Below, piece by piece: positions 33,562 to 45,435 of a stretch of DNA of 64,000 nt. A model generated the notes under the pieces. The model ran no database searches, was not told where the DNA came from, and saw nothing but the letters and a program-made list of their open reading frames with translations. Both the position numbers and the translations under genes were made by a program. Origin of the DNA: Amylostereum areolatum (lineage: Eukaryota; Basidiomycota; Agaricomycetes; Russulales; Stereaceae). Position 1 is the stretch's first letter. Every line of letters begins with the position of its first letter. The stretch spans positions 682,001 through 746,000 of the forward strand of contig SAXG01000013.1 of assembly GCA_012932865.1 (NCBI GenBank), written 5' to 3'.

Positions 33562-35309
33562 AACAGGCGCGTGCGCAATGCAGCCGCCTTTCCGTGGCAC
33601 TTTTCTCATAGTACCAGCCATTCCGTACTCACATCCACCACCAAACCTCCTCCTTCGATCCTCCCGCCCTTCCCATCTCCCTCCTCGTCTCCAGTCCCGC
33701 CTCCACACGTGCACCACGCCCTTGCTCTCTCCCCTCTCCCCCTCATTTGAACTCCTCCCTCGCAAGCAATCCTCAAAACTTCCTTCCCCTAGCGCTCTAC
33801 GCCTGCACCTCCTACCCCTGGCCCACCCCCTTCTGCTGCGTCTTCACGGCCGCCGATCCATTTCATAGGCGCGGAAATGCGCGGCGGGTTGAAAACGGAT
33901 AACGAACGAGACATGCGCGTCAGCGCTGAAGGTTATACGTTTAGAGTGACCCTGGTAAGAATACCAAGTCTCGGGCTGGAGGAGGATGCGGCCGTGCTTG
34001 CTAACCGGGCGGGGGCCCGTGTTGCTGGATGCAAGGGGAACCTGTGATGCATATCGTTGTCGTAAGGATCAGGTGGGATTTTCATTCTTCTTTGACTCAC
34101 CAGCAAGGACGAAGGCCGCAACACGCTCTTGCCATCCACACCATCACCAAGCCTCGGCTTCCCCGCCTGTAGCCCTCTCGCCTCTTCGTCGTTGATAAAG
34201 GAGCATCCTCATCCTCCGCGCAGACTGCCGCCTAATCCTAGTAGCAACAACATGAACGTCTGCATTGTATGGCTTTGCGGGAGGGTAAGTATAGTGATGC
34301 TTCCGGGGGTTCCGATCCGCAGACCTCGTTCGTTGCTGCCCGCTCTGATATCGTTACGAACGACATGTATATGTGCATGCGACTCAACAGGAATACACCT
34401 AATTTGCGCCGAATGACATACGTACATGGTACATCAGGTTCCCCTCGCAGGTCACGTGCCTTCTCCGCTGCAACCGCCGAGCACAACTGTGATATAGACA
34501 TGAGGAAAAGGTAAGAATGAAATGATGATAGGCCATCGCAGCGAGCGTAAGGTGCCCGCATAGCGCCGTCACCAAGCCTTATATCCCGTTCGCGGCTACT
34601 TAGTCCTAGTTCCTCCCGTCCACAAACCCTACGCGCATCGTCATAAATAAACCATACGCGTTGGAGCTAACAACCACTAAAAACACCGTGGTCGCTCGTC
34701 GATCGACGCCGTCCAGATGCACCACGATCCTTGTTCGTCTAGCCCCGAGTCTCGCACTCGCCGAGGTCCTCCCCATGGCGCTTGAGTTTGCGTTCGTCTC
34801 GCGCGCGAACTTGGGGAGAGGCTCGAGTGGATGCCGATATGTGTGAGCGCGGAGGGGAGGGTAAGGAGAGATGGTCGAGGGGTATTTCGACTTCTAAATG
34901 GTATGGGGGAGTGTGTGAGCATGTAAGGTAGATGCAGAACCACAACCAGACGCACCTTTTGCTCGACAAACGAAGAGATCGCGAGCTGTACCGGACTACC
35001 CGTCCAGTATCCATGCACCTCTCCTGCTGGTCGCCGCCTTCACCTCGAGCGATCGAATCTTCGGATCCCTCCCCCAAAGCGCGCCAGGATCGCCGGTGTC
35101 GTCATTGGACGCGCGCAGACTCAGGAGTGTTTCGAGAGCGAGGAGCAGAAGTCAGAGAAAGACGTCGGTGAGGGGGGTGAGTCGACGAGAGCGCGGTGAG
35201 TAGTTCCATGAGAGCAACTGGAATGAGTATGCCTGCGGGGAAAGCTGAGGATCTCGGATGACCGTGAAAAGGAGGAAAAGGCGCACTGGGGTGGTAAGAA
35301 AGCCGGGGA
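33562..35309. other. Region without a confident gene
   Basis: About 1.75 kb between the hypothetical gene and the duplicated flank. Short ORFs on both strands lack family resemblance and consistent exon structure. Nothing repeated or RNA-like was noticed. Confidence 0.3.
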
Positions 35310-35700
35310 GCTGTAGGGCTTCGCGGTGACCTAAGCGTGTGGGTGTGCTTTTCACAGTGTCAAGTTCAAGCGAGACCTGATCCAGCATTTTCCATGTTGT
35401 GTATTGGCGCGTAGAGTGTGTGCATCGAAGAGGGTGCGGGTCGAGACTCGAGACCAAGTTGAACGCGGCCGAGAAGGCCGAGCGGGCCGTGGATCTCCGT
35501 GTGCTCGACGTCGGCCGCTCTATCTCAGCCTCCCACCACCTCCATCCATCCCTCAGCCCATCAACGTCGATACAACGCTACCTCTCTCGGCCATTCTGCA
35601 CACGAAACTTCACATAACAGGCCCACACTCCCCCACCCAATGCGCGCGTAAAATCAAGGCTTTGAATTGATTGTTGGCAGTACTTACGATGCGAACACTA
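35310..35700. repeat. Dispersed repeat, empty-site copy of 17740-18720
   Basis: Matches both sides of the 460-bp TIR element near copy C. The single GCGGGCCG at 35482-35489 marks the unoccupied insertion site. Confidence 0.65.
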
Positions 35701-36309
35701 CACGAGGATCTCCGGCAATCCGCCGGTCGCCCTTCGTCTTCGTCCAAGAGCTTGAAAACGCGTCCAACGAGCCGGTGACGCCGGGCGAACGCTCGAAGAA
35801 TGGACGTGGAGCACTTGGCGGGGAATGTCCAGACTGCAAGTGGATCGGCGCGAGCGCGGAACCCGGGGGCGAGAAGGAGAGCTGCGCGAGAGCGACCCGT
35901 GCAGGGCTGGCGCGGTCACAATCAAAAACTGGATGGTAAAAGTGAGTCTGAAGGTGTACTTACACACACACTCCCGCCACGCCGCCCTTCCCCTCGCATC
36001 TTCCGCACCTTCAACGCCATTCGCCCTCCTCGACCCGATTTCCCCATCGAACCCCACCAGTGGGCTCTATCCGGGATCGTCCCACTCTTCCCCAGACAGC
36101 GTCGTCACTCGTATTCTCTCACGTCCGACGACCGTTCTTTACGATTTCGAACACGTTCCCTTCGATCTCCAGCCACCCCTTACGGCCGACCACGCGCTTT
36201 CTCTCCTACCTCCACCCGCCCGCCTGCACACGTACACCCCTTCACAAGCACGACGCCCCCTCCCCCAATACCCGCACATCCTCCGACTCACTCCCCGATC
36301 ACTGCCTTC
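35701..36309. other. Region without a confident gene, 3' of copy D
   Basis: About 600 bp. A 331-codon open frame (35800-36795) runs through here into the shared flank. It is arginine, proline and serine-rich and matches nothing. I do not call a gene. Confidence 0.3.
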
Positions 36310-37296
36310 CGTTTTCCCTCCCTCGAACCGCTGCACGAAATTTGGATTGAACATGCGGACGAACGGGAAGCAGGTTTCGACTGTTCGTCTGTTCCTCAAC
36401 CGACAGCTGGCTTTTCCTTTGAGATCCCCTGTTCTTATCGCTCGCCCGTCTCCCCTTCTTTTCACCCTCCTCGAACGCCGCGCCCCCTTCCATCACCCAC
36501 TTCAACTCAACTCTCGACCACGCACAACCGCGCATACATCCACCATCAGCAAGGTGGGAACCATTCGTCGATCAAGAGTTCCATGCCCGAGATGACAAAC
36601 GAAGATGGGCGATGGGTCTGGGGCGTCGAGGACCGCAGGAACGTGACGGTGGGTACTGTGGGGGAGATATTGGTCAGTCCCGCCACCTTCTTGCCCCTTC
36701 CTCATGGCCCGACTCCCGTGCACTCTCCCCCGCTTTCGCTACTCATCGAGGCCTTCTCCGCCGTCGCCCCCGCACATTTATGGGGGCTGCATTGATCAAC
36801 CGACTTAAACGCGTTCGTCGACACTATACCACCCATTGCCGGTTTTGGTCCTCTTTCGTTTCGCAAGCCTTTGCGCCCCCCGCCACTTCTATCCCGGTCG
36901 GTTTCGCGTGCGCGAGCGAAGTTTGTGTTTGCCGGGTTTTTGACGACCGGCAGGCAGCGCCGCAACGTGTGCGTTGGCCCCGTCGCCGCCTTCTCCCCGC
37001 CATGTTCAAGGGGCATTTTGTGAGGTACTTAGCGTGTAGATTACATGTCGTGTAACTAGATGCGTAGACGAGATACATGAGTGGACCGTGAGCGAACGGT
37101 ATGCAGGAGATGCGTGAACAGAACATGAGAGGAAGGATTGCATGAAAACGAAAGCATGCGGCGGCAGTAGAAAAACAAAGATTTCGGGCGCGCATGATGT
37201 CGTCGGGTAGTCTACAGCTGGGAGACTAGGCATCGTCAACGAGGTTCTGTGCACAACACTGGTCAGAAAGCTGCTCTACAGATAGGGAGACTATGC
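36310..37296. repeat. Shared 3' flank of the DUF2235-WD40 unit (copy D)
   Basis: Homologous to 20441-21728 (without the solo LTR) and to 12900-13783. The site matching the LTR insertion reads GATATTGGTCAGTCC, with no insert. Confidence 0.65.
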
Positions 37297-40200
37297 TTAC
37301 CACTGGGTCGCCGCATCCACATACGACTCCACATCCCAGAGACGGACCGTGCCGTCGTCCGAGCCCGACACGATGACTTTGCCATCGGGAGAGAATGCGA
37401 CAGACAAGACCCCATTTGTGTGCCCTTGCAATGGCTGCCCCACCGGCTCCCCCGTCCTCGCATCCCAGATGCGAATCGTCTCGTCTCTCGAGCCCGAGAC
37501 GATGCGTGTGCCGTCAGGTGAGAATGCGACGGACAAGACCCAGTGTGTGTGCCCTTGCAATGGCTCCCCCACCGGCTCCCCCGTCCTCGCATCCCAGATG
37601 CGAATCGTCTCGTCACCCGAGCCCAAGACGATGCGTGTGCCGTCAGGCGAGAATGCGACGGAGTAGACCGGATTTGTGTGCCCTCGCAATGGTTCCCCCA
37701 CCGACTCCCCCGTCCTCGCATCCCATATGCGAATCGTCTTGTTGTCCGAGCCCGAGACGATGCGTGTGCCGTCAGGCGAGAACGCGACGGACCAGACCCA
37801 GTGTGTGTGCCCTTGCAATGGTTTCCCCACCGGCTCCCCCGTCCTCGAATCCCATATGCGAATCGTCTCGTCGTCCGAGCCCGAGACGATGCGTGTGCCG
37901 TCAGGCGAGAACGCGACGGACCGGACCGAGGCTGTGTGCCCTTGCAACGGTTCCCCCACCATCTTCCCGGTCTGCGCGTCCCAGATGCGAATCGTCTCGT
38001 CGCCCGAGCCCGAGACGATGCGTGTGCCGTCAGGCGAGAACGCGACGGACCAGACCGAGTCTGTGTGCCCTTGCAATGGTTTCCTCACCATCTTCCCGGT
38101 ATGCGCGTCCCAGATGCGAATCGTCTGGTCCCACGATCCCGAGACGATGTTTTTGCCGTCTGGAGAGAATGCGACGGAAGTCACTACCGAATCGTGTCCG
38201 GAGAGAACCAGGCATTCTGTGCAGGTGATGCTCGTCAGCTAACATTGCCATAGGAAGAAGAGGGATGGACTCACCCTTCGTAAATTCATCGAGAAAGCGT
38301 TGTGCAACCTTTTGGTCCTCGATTCTATCGCTCGAGAGGAGCTTGGAAAGTTGTCGTCGTCGTGTGGCCCGAGATCCGAACGTGGTAGAAGAGCCCTGAT
38401 CGGTCATTTTTTCCATGATATTCATGACCAGATCCAGCGCTCTGGAGCTGAGGTTTTCGGCGGTGTGTAGAATCCTGTCGAGGGCATTGGCCTGGCGAAC
38501 AGCTAACCGACCTTGCGCTGGAAGACACGATTTAGCATTCCGTATGTATCAAATCCCAGGAGACTCACCTGAAGACGCGAAATCATATATTTCGGACAGA
38601 ATGGCCTCTTTCCTCTGGGCGCTTGCACCGGAACTGTTGTAGTCCTCTACAAGATCTCGCGCGCGGTCGTACGGATCGTATTCCACAAGTTCCGCATCCT
38701 TTTCGTTAGATTTCAGGTTTTGCAATGTCAACCACCACGACGGTTTGCCTGGCCAGCATGCCTTCGGCACATAGTCACCTTGCTCTCCAGTATCCAGTTG
38801 ATCGACACTGTTTCGAATTGGGAGAATTGGCAGAAGGCTGCTGTGTATCTTCTGTCCCTCCTGGATCAGACGGCTGGAGCCGTAGTGAGGCCTGAGTATA
38901 TTTCGATTAGAAGTCCCTCCCATAAGCCGCCTATACACATACCTGGATGTCACGCCATGCGCCGTGAATGTATCCATCCAGATGGCAAGAATGTCCACGA
39001 TCCACAGGTACCAGTCCAGAGCTTCCGATTCGTGAGGATTGAACATCGCCTCGGCCATCCCCTTTTTTTTCAATGTGTTAAACAGCCACCAGATGGCCAC
39101 GATGTTCAGGATCCACCAAGCCCAGGTCAAGGATCCGCCGAGATTAAATATCCCCGTAGGCGTGCTGTTCGCGCTCGGCTCACACCACAACCACACGATG
39201 TTCAGGATCCACCAACACCGCGTCAAGGATTGGTAAACGTCAATATTCTCCCAGGCAGTCGTGCCCATACCCTCCGATCCATACGACAATCGCTTGATGG
39301 GCAAATATTCCAGGACCCACCAATGCCCGATCAAGGATTCGTGGACCTCGATCCTTTCGTCAGGTGTGAGGTCTCGATCAATTGTGCGGAGGTGAAGTCC
39401 TGCGGCGGCAGCTTCGAAGGCCATCCACCTTAGTGAAGGACGTGTGCGATTCATGGCGGCATTCTCCACGTTTCCGCCCCCGCTACGAAGGGATCTTAGC
39501 GACGGCAACGATTATTCTAAGTTAGCGCCACTTACATGTCAGAATGTGTCCCTGCGAACCAAACCTCTTTGATGTCCGAAGACTGGCTTGATTGGCTGAT
39601 CTCCGTCTTCCCTCGTGGTGCTCCCGTATCGCGGTCTTTCGTGCGTGGAGGTTGGTGAGAAGGGTCCAGCTCGTCCACAGATGCTCCTGTCTCCGCCTGC
39701 GACGATGATTTGACCGGCCCATCGTCGGGCCTCAGCGTGGTTCTTCCATGCGCGTATTCAGGGAGGAACTTGACGCGGCGCTCGTCCAGCGCGAGCCCGT
39801 GGCGAAAATGGCAGACTTTGTTCATCCCATCGATCGTCCCGGGGAGACTCCTGCCACGGAACAACCCGATTGACGATACGGTATCCCTGCCACAGATTAC
39901 CTCAATATGTCGACATCAAAAGCAGTGCGAGTCGGCTGACTTACCAGCAACCCACAAAGTGTATTGGGACGTTGCGGGAGAACGTGTCCTTGAAGAACTG
40001 GGCCATCGTCTTCTGTGCGTGTGCGTCCGATGATCCGGTAGGAGCGTCTCCAGTGCGAGGATCCGCGTAGAGTTCGAATGCACTGCGAGTGCGGACAGTC
40101 GACAATCAGTTCAGCCTTGACATGAAGAGATGAGCGCGCAAACTTACAAAGGAATTTGCCCTTCATTTCCCTCGTTGATCAATCCCACCTGCCAGGATAT

Positions 40201-42112
40201 CGTTTAATGAGGTTCTACCCTATGTAGTCGCGAGTGCGAAACATATTACCTTGTCAATCATAGCAGCGAGCGCGCGGACTTGATATGCTCCTCGAGAAAA
40301 TCCTGCGACAGTTGATCAAAAACAACACAACACACAGAAAGCAGGGATGAGAGTCCACATACCGAATAAAAAGATCCGGTCCCCAGGCTTATATTTCTCC
40401 GAAAGCCAGTGGTAAGCCAGTAAGAAAATCTTCTCGAAGTGCCTGTGAGGGAAGATTAGCGAAAGAAAGCCGTTGTGAGATGCAAACCGACGCACCATGC
40501 GATGGCCAAGTCGATTTCATCAGGATAACCCCACTCTGCAAATCTCGTGCAAACGCCTGCTATATAGCAGGGGGTTCTCTAATGCATGCAAACCGTCGCT
40601 AGAAGTGTTTCACGACGTTCACACGGTCTCCTCAACAGCTTTCAGGACGTTCTCACGGTCTGCGAGCCCTCTTCCGAGGCTCTTCGAAAGCCTTCAGTAC
40701 GTTCTCACGGTCTGCAGAGGCTCTTCGACAGCCTTCAGCACATTCTCACGGTCGTGTCGGACGTTGAGTCTATTAAGAACACCACGTGCCTTAGAAGCCC
40801 TTGCCAGCGCGCACAGGGAACTTTCGACTTAGCATTTCTTTTGTTTCTCACCACCATCATCGCTGCCGCCGCGTCGCGTCACTCGACACCCCCTCCGTCT
40901 TTTCTTCAACGCCAGTAACCCTCATCATATACACACCATTTCATCATTGCGCCCTTCCGGAGAAAATCCTATGGGCATTGTGAAGGAGAGTAGTGGTCGG
41001 GTGGTTGGTCGAGGCTCAAATAGCCGCCGCTCTTGACATCAACATGCCGCGGAGTCCTACTGAGGTACGTGTTGCTTCATTCTTTCCCCAATCCCTTGTC
41101 CATACGCTTAGTATGTCTGGTGCTGTGCTAATGACGTAGCATTCAGTTTACAGAAGACTGCTGCGCCTGCCACTGTCAACTCAAGTGCAGTGATGACCTT
41201 GTTGTCACCTTCAAGTTCAGCGGTTTCCGTTATCACCGTTCGCCATCTCTACACACGCGGAATGCCCTCACAAGACCATTCCTCCCCACGGACGACATCC
41301 GGCATCCGTGTGTTTCATGTCACGATGTGGAGATCTCGCGCGTGGCTAGCATTGGGGATAGAAGAACCTACACTTTCTCACTTTCGCACCAGCACCCACT
41401 GCATGTTGTAGTCATAGTTTGCAATGCATATCGTGATTCATATATATAACATTCCGGCGTAGCAAAGCTGAATAGTACCGAGGAGCGGGGCTAGTGCCTG
41501 GCTGTAGTGAACGGTTCTGAGCTGCAGTGAGCAGACTGTGAGCAACATTTTGCCCAGCTGTTGTGCAAATTTGGTGCTAACTGAGTGCTAATTAGCGGGG
41601 GGTTCTCTAAAGCCACCAAACTGCTAATCTGCTAAGTTTGCACTGATTAGGTGTGATTTGCAAGGGGGGTTTTCCCAGAGTTTGTTGTCGATAACCTGCA
41701 ACTGGAAGCGAAGCGACGCCCACGACGGGCGAGCATACGTCCCAATACCGCTGTTGTAGAACTTGAGTTGTTCGTATTCAGGGTCTTCGCTTTTGATCAG
41801 ACTGTATAACTCGATGACGTTTGTATTCTTCGTATGACCTTTGGTGAGTAATCCACGCCCTCAAAGTTGCGGGAGTGAAGTTCACCTTCTTGCCGAATTG
41901 GTTCGAGGTCCCGTCGATACAGACAACCAGATTCCGTTTTTTCGGACAGTTGCAGGCCTTGGTAGTAGCGTGGTGTGGTTTCGAAGTCCCGGGACGAGGT
42001 TGGCCCTCGTCATGTCCGCCATCTTTGTTGCGATTATCAATCCGAGTACCGGAGGAATCGAAACAGTCTACGCACGAATGGGCTTGTTAGAGGAACCAGC
42101 TTCGTCGGCCAT
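37297..42112 (-). CDS. DUF2235 (Tle1-like) hydrolase fused to seven WD40 repeats (copy D), interrupted
   Basis: The start at 42112 gives [12 protein letters not shown], matching copy B. Then come [37 protein letters not shown] and [20 protein letters not shown]. The exon reaches VIDNK and is then split by a 1163-bp element (40518-41680). On the other side it resumes DLAIAW and [61 protein letters not shown] and [11 protein letters not shown] carry the catalytic residues. A tandemly expanded Trp-rich segment (38960-39370) is unique to D. Seven WD40 repeats close the protein, ending [15 protein letters not shown]. Unless the element is spliced out, D cannot make an intact hydrolase. A downstream start could still yield the WD40 part. 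Confidence 0.8.
38960..39370 (-). repeat. Fourfold Trp-rich coding repeat inside copy D
   Basis: Four successive peptide units share ESLxxxWWxLexLx[52 protein letters not shown] and [17 protein letters not shown]. The DNA repeats a GTTCAGGATCCACCAA-type block near 39104, 39199, 39308 and 38997. Copies B and C have one unit only ([17 protein letters not shown]). The extra units are hydrophobic and Trp-rich, so they could form membrane-binding or transmembrane helices. Confidence 0.7.
40518..41680. mobile_element. 1.16-kb non-autonomous element inside copy D
   Basis: It splits the DUF2235 exon between VIDNK and DLAIAW. Removing it, with one copy of a 2-bp TT duplication, rejoins the frame as VIDNKIDLAIAW, matching copies B and C. 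The ends are imperfect inverted repeats: AGGATAACCCC...TGCAAATC (left) and, inverted, TGGGAAAACCCCCCTTGCAAATC (right). The block GGGGGTTCTCTAA occurs near both ends (40568 and 41598). There is no transposase ORF. The duplication length (2-3 T) is uncertain because the site is a T run. Confidence 0.65.
40606..40765. repeat. Minisatellite inside the copy D insertion
   Basis: Four imperfect units each contain CACGGTCT or a close variant, with CAGCTTTCAG or CAGCCTTCAG spacers. They start near 40617, 40648, 40700 and 40741, so spacing varies from about 30 to 52 bp. Confidence 0.55.
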
Positions 42113-42955
42113 GATCGTGTGGACGATTTCAGAATACGCAGGGCGGGAAGACCGTCTACGGCGGTGACAGATGAACGGTGGTGGTGGGGAGAAGATGGCG
42201 TCGCGGAGGCGTCTCCAGTTTAAATACGTGCCCTTTCAGCGCTCATGATATTAAGTTCCCAGGGCCATGAGGAGGAGGCGTGTACGCGGCGGCAGTAGAA
42301 GGGGAATTCATATAAAATTGTGCGTCCAAGAATACACTGCGCGAAACGCCGGAATGGCTACGGAAAGGCGGCTGGCCTGGTCATCACAAGCAAAAAAAAA
42401 GTAAAGGGGAGATGAGGAGCACCTTTGAGACTGTTCAGCGGCCTCCCTGCGTACAAAATATGCGTCGAGAGAGTTGTAGGATCTCCTGCGCACGCCAGCG
42501 AGGGGAGAAACCCGAGAAAAGACAGGTCGGATGCTCCACCAGCGCGCAGGCTTCCAATGTCCATAGACATAAGCTTTGATTGGGGTATTCGCGAGGCGCT
42601 GATAAAAGTTCCGCTCGGAATGAGCACGGTAGTTGAGGACGTTGAGGCCTCGAGGCTTGAGGAGGGGAAGGTAAGTTGGGGCGGTGCGTACCCTCGTTCG
42701 ACACGCTCATTACGCACATCGCCCCGTCCAGCGTTTCTGGATAGTGGTATGGCAAGTAGAATCGCGTTGAGAAGGAAGGATGTACTGCAGTTGGAGTCTT
42801 GTTGCAGTGGACTGCTGCCACACATCGCCGACGCGAGCTGACGCGCGTCGGTCTCTCCACGTTCACGTGATGAGAAAACAGCCACGCGTCCCGGTCCAGA
42901 ACCATGGCATCCGACCATCGCCAGATTCAAGGCAGCCGTTTTCTTTCATAAGTCC
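42113..42955. promoter_or_regulatory. Upstream region of copy D
   Basis: About 840 bp between the D start codon and the stop of the secreted protein gene. It is weakly similar to the upstream regions of B and C (CAGCGCTC...TGA, then ATGAGGAGGAGGCGTGTACG near 42269, and GGAATGAGCACGGTAGTTG near 42617). That fits a diverged promoter of the same family. No gene is seen. Confidence 0.4.
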
Positions 42956-43682
42956 CTACTGTACAATTAAAATATCCACCTTGTCACACGTATCAAACAC
43001 GAAGGTCGTAGCCGACGCCTGCTCCGGGTTAAACACCACGAGCCGCTCGGAGTTAGAGCCGCTGTCGCAGAGGAAGAACGAGCCGCTGTCGCCGTTGACC
43101 GCGAGGACGGGGTACGCGTAGGGGCTACCGTTCGGGTCCGTGTTGACCTGCGACGAGAATCAGCTGGGGCGTAAAGAGCGATAGTTGAAGCAAGCGGACG
43201 TACCAGCTCGCAATAATCCTCGGCGGGCGGGGCGCTGGTGAGCGAGACGAACTGCAGGAAGGCGTTGCTGCTCCCGACGTCGACGGACACCGCGCTGCCG
43301 TTGTTCGCCGTGTGCGCGGTGATGCCGGAGGAGGCCATGCTGAAGGTGCTGCCGAGCGGGGAGGCGGTCGAAATCGAGTCGGCCGTCTGTGAATGCGTAT
43401 CGCGTTCAACATCGAGGGGGACGGAGATATGTGACTCGAGAACAGAGGGGGACATACGGCGAGGTAGCTCAGCGTGAGCGAGGGCGTGTGCGCGACGAGC
43501 ACGAGCGGCTCTTGCACGGACGCGTCGGCGGTGGACTGCGCGAGCAGCGTGAAGTTCGGGACGTCCGGCACGCCGTTCACGGGGAAGGCGGAGCACCCGC
43601 TGGACGTGCGCCGATGGGGTGTCGTGAGCGCGATCGTCGAGGACGCGAGCAGGAGGGAGGAGAGGGCGGAAAGCGCGAGCAT
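42956..43682 (-). CDS. Small secreted protein with four cysteines
   Basis: Three exons. The first starts MLALSALSSLLLASSTIAL, a typical cleavable signal peptide. Introns after SYLA (about 43458-43388) and after YCEL (about 43203-43149) join cleanly. The mature part is about 170 residues, Ser/Thr/Ala-rich, with four cysteines (SGCSAF, YCELV, FLCDSG, DTCDKV), enough for two disulfides. It ends KVDILIVQ and TAG at 42956. I do not recognise a named family; similar uncharacterised secreted proteins are common in basidiomycetes. A TATA-like box lies about 80 bp upstream. Confidence 0.75.
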
Positions 43683-43761
43683 CTTGGAGGTGGTTGGTCG
43701 ACGTTAGTGCGGACGAGCAAGAGTTCGCGAGCAGACCGCAGATGGATGGCGAACGGTGGGG

Positions 43762-43769
43762 TTTAAATA
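43762..43769 (-). promoter_or_regulatory. TATA-like box of the secreted protein gene
   Basis: The minus strand reads TATTTAAA about 80 bp upstream of the ATG at 43682, a usual distance for a fungal TATA element. Confidence 0.5.
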
Positions 43770-45435
43770 CGCGGGCTGAGTTGCTCGTGTGTTGCGGTGA
43801 AACGCAGGGACGCGGGCGGACGCGCTACAGGCTGGGAAATGGAGAGGTTGGCGCTTTGGTTGCATTGAGGGGGTTGGTCGCCGGTGCGCGCAGCTTGCTG
43901 ACCGCCAACCGGAGCTGTCGTGCGTGACAGAACGTGGAAACCAAGTCCTGAGGCCTGAGGCATGAAGTCCAAGGCAGTAGAGTCATAATCGTGCGCGGCG
44001 GAAGCATAGCACCAGCGTAGACACGAGGCTCGCACAGATGAGACCGAGATGCAGATGGAGGCGTCGGGGTGTGCACTGGATGCCGACTCGTCGCGTCTTC
44101 GCAAGAACAGTTAGGTTTCGTATGGCCCGCACTCGCCGCCACCGTTTGATCCTGCGGGCCGATGCTGGTATGTAATGTGACGCGCACTTGCGCATTCGGC
44201 GAGCGCCAGTATGTGATTTGATGTGCGATGCGAAAAGTATTAGTCACTCGGGAGGGATGCAATATCCAGGCGGCAAGCAGGCGAGCGGACGTCCGAATAA
44301 GATCTCAGAAAAAGGAGATGGACAGGTATTAGCGAAGGACACTGTACGCGTGAGATGTGGGGGCGTGAATGTGATAGGGCTGGCCATTGTCAGTGTACTT
44401 ACTACACTTGCATGCGGTTCTACGAGTAGTGACATACCTAGACAGACGAGCGTTAGTAAACAAGCATCATGTGGCGATCTGACATCGGGACATACGAAGC
44501 TTGAAACGAATGGGACTCAGATGCCAAGAGTTTCGTGAGGAACAAGCGCGCATATGATCTCAGTCAGGACTCAGGATCGTTGACCGCATTCGGAATGAAG
44601 CCTGGTCTGAAGCTGGTCAGGTGGGTATACGCGCGCGAAGAAGAGTCACTACTTACCTTGTCGAGTATCAGTAAGTATGATTGGAGTGGATGTATGGGCT
44701 CGAATCGGCGTGCCTATGGGGCCGTACGGCGACGAGGGCGTCCGGTGTGAGTACGCCGTCATTATCATGATCATTCATCAAGCGACTAGAGGGTTGAGCG
44801 TTGAACGTTGAACGTTGACGTTGAAGCGGGGGTGCGGGGGTGCGGTGCGCCGGAGAGCCGATGAATGCATGTGTAACGAACAAAAACCGGTATTCCAGGT
44901 TTCGTCGGTGCGATGACAGGCGATGACCTGCGATAACGCTAGGCAAAGGATGTACAATGTACGTACTCCCGTCCCTCCACGAGGCGGATCGACGTCCTCG
45001 CGCACGCTGCGTCGGTCGCGACGGCGACATAGTTGTCCTGAGCGGCTCGGAGATGTGTCGACGGCAAGGCTGATACTACATATGTGGAGACGGAATTCCG
45101 TCAGAAATCCGACAACGTGCCCGAGATCGGCATGCCAGAATGGCTTGCAGGATGATGGGAAGGGACGCCTCGATGCACGGATGCCTCGATGCGTGAAGGC
45201 CGATGGATGGATAAAAAGGACGGGCTGCTGGACTCACCTGGACCAACTCCAGCATCCACCCAGCACCCCCGCCTCGCGCCTCGCCCTGCCCCGTCCCCCT
45301 CCACATATGGACGCCACCGGACAATATCGGGTCGTGTCGGCCCCCGCAGGTACGCCGCCCTCGCCATAAAATCCCCTCCTCGACTGACCCAGACACCCAG
45401 TGTTACGACTCACCCACCATCGCTCGCAAGAAAGC
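43770..45435. other. Region without a confident gene
   Basis: About 1.7 kb between divergent genes. Short ORFs such as 44188-44538 and 44668-45030 have no family resemblance. No RNA gene or repeat was recognised. Confidence 0.35.
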
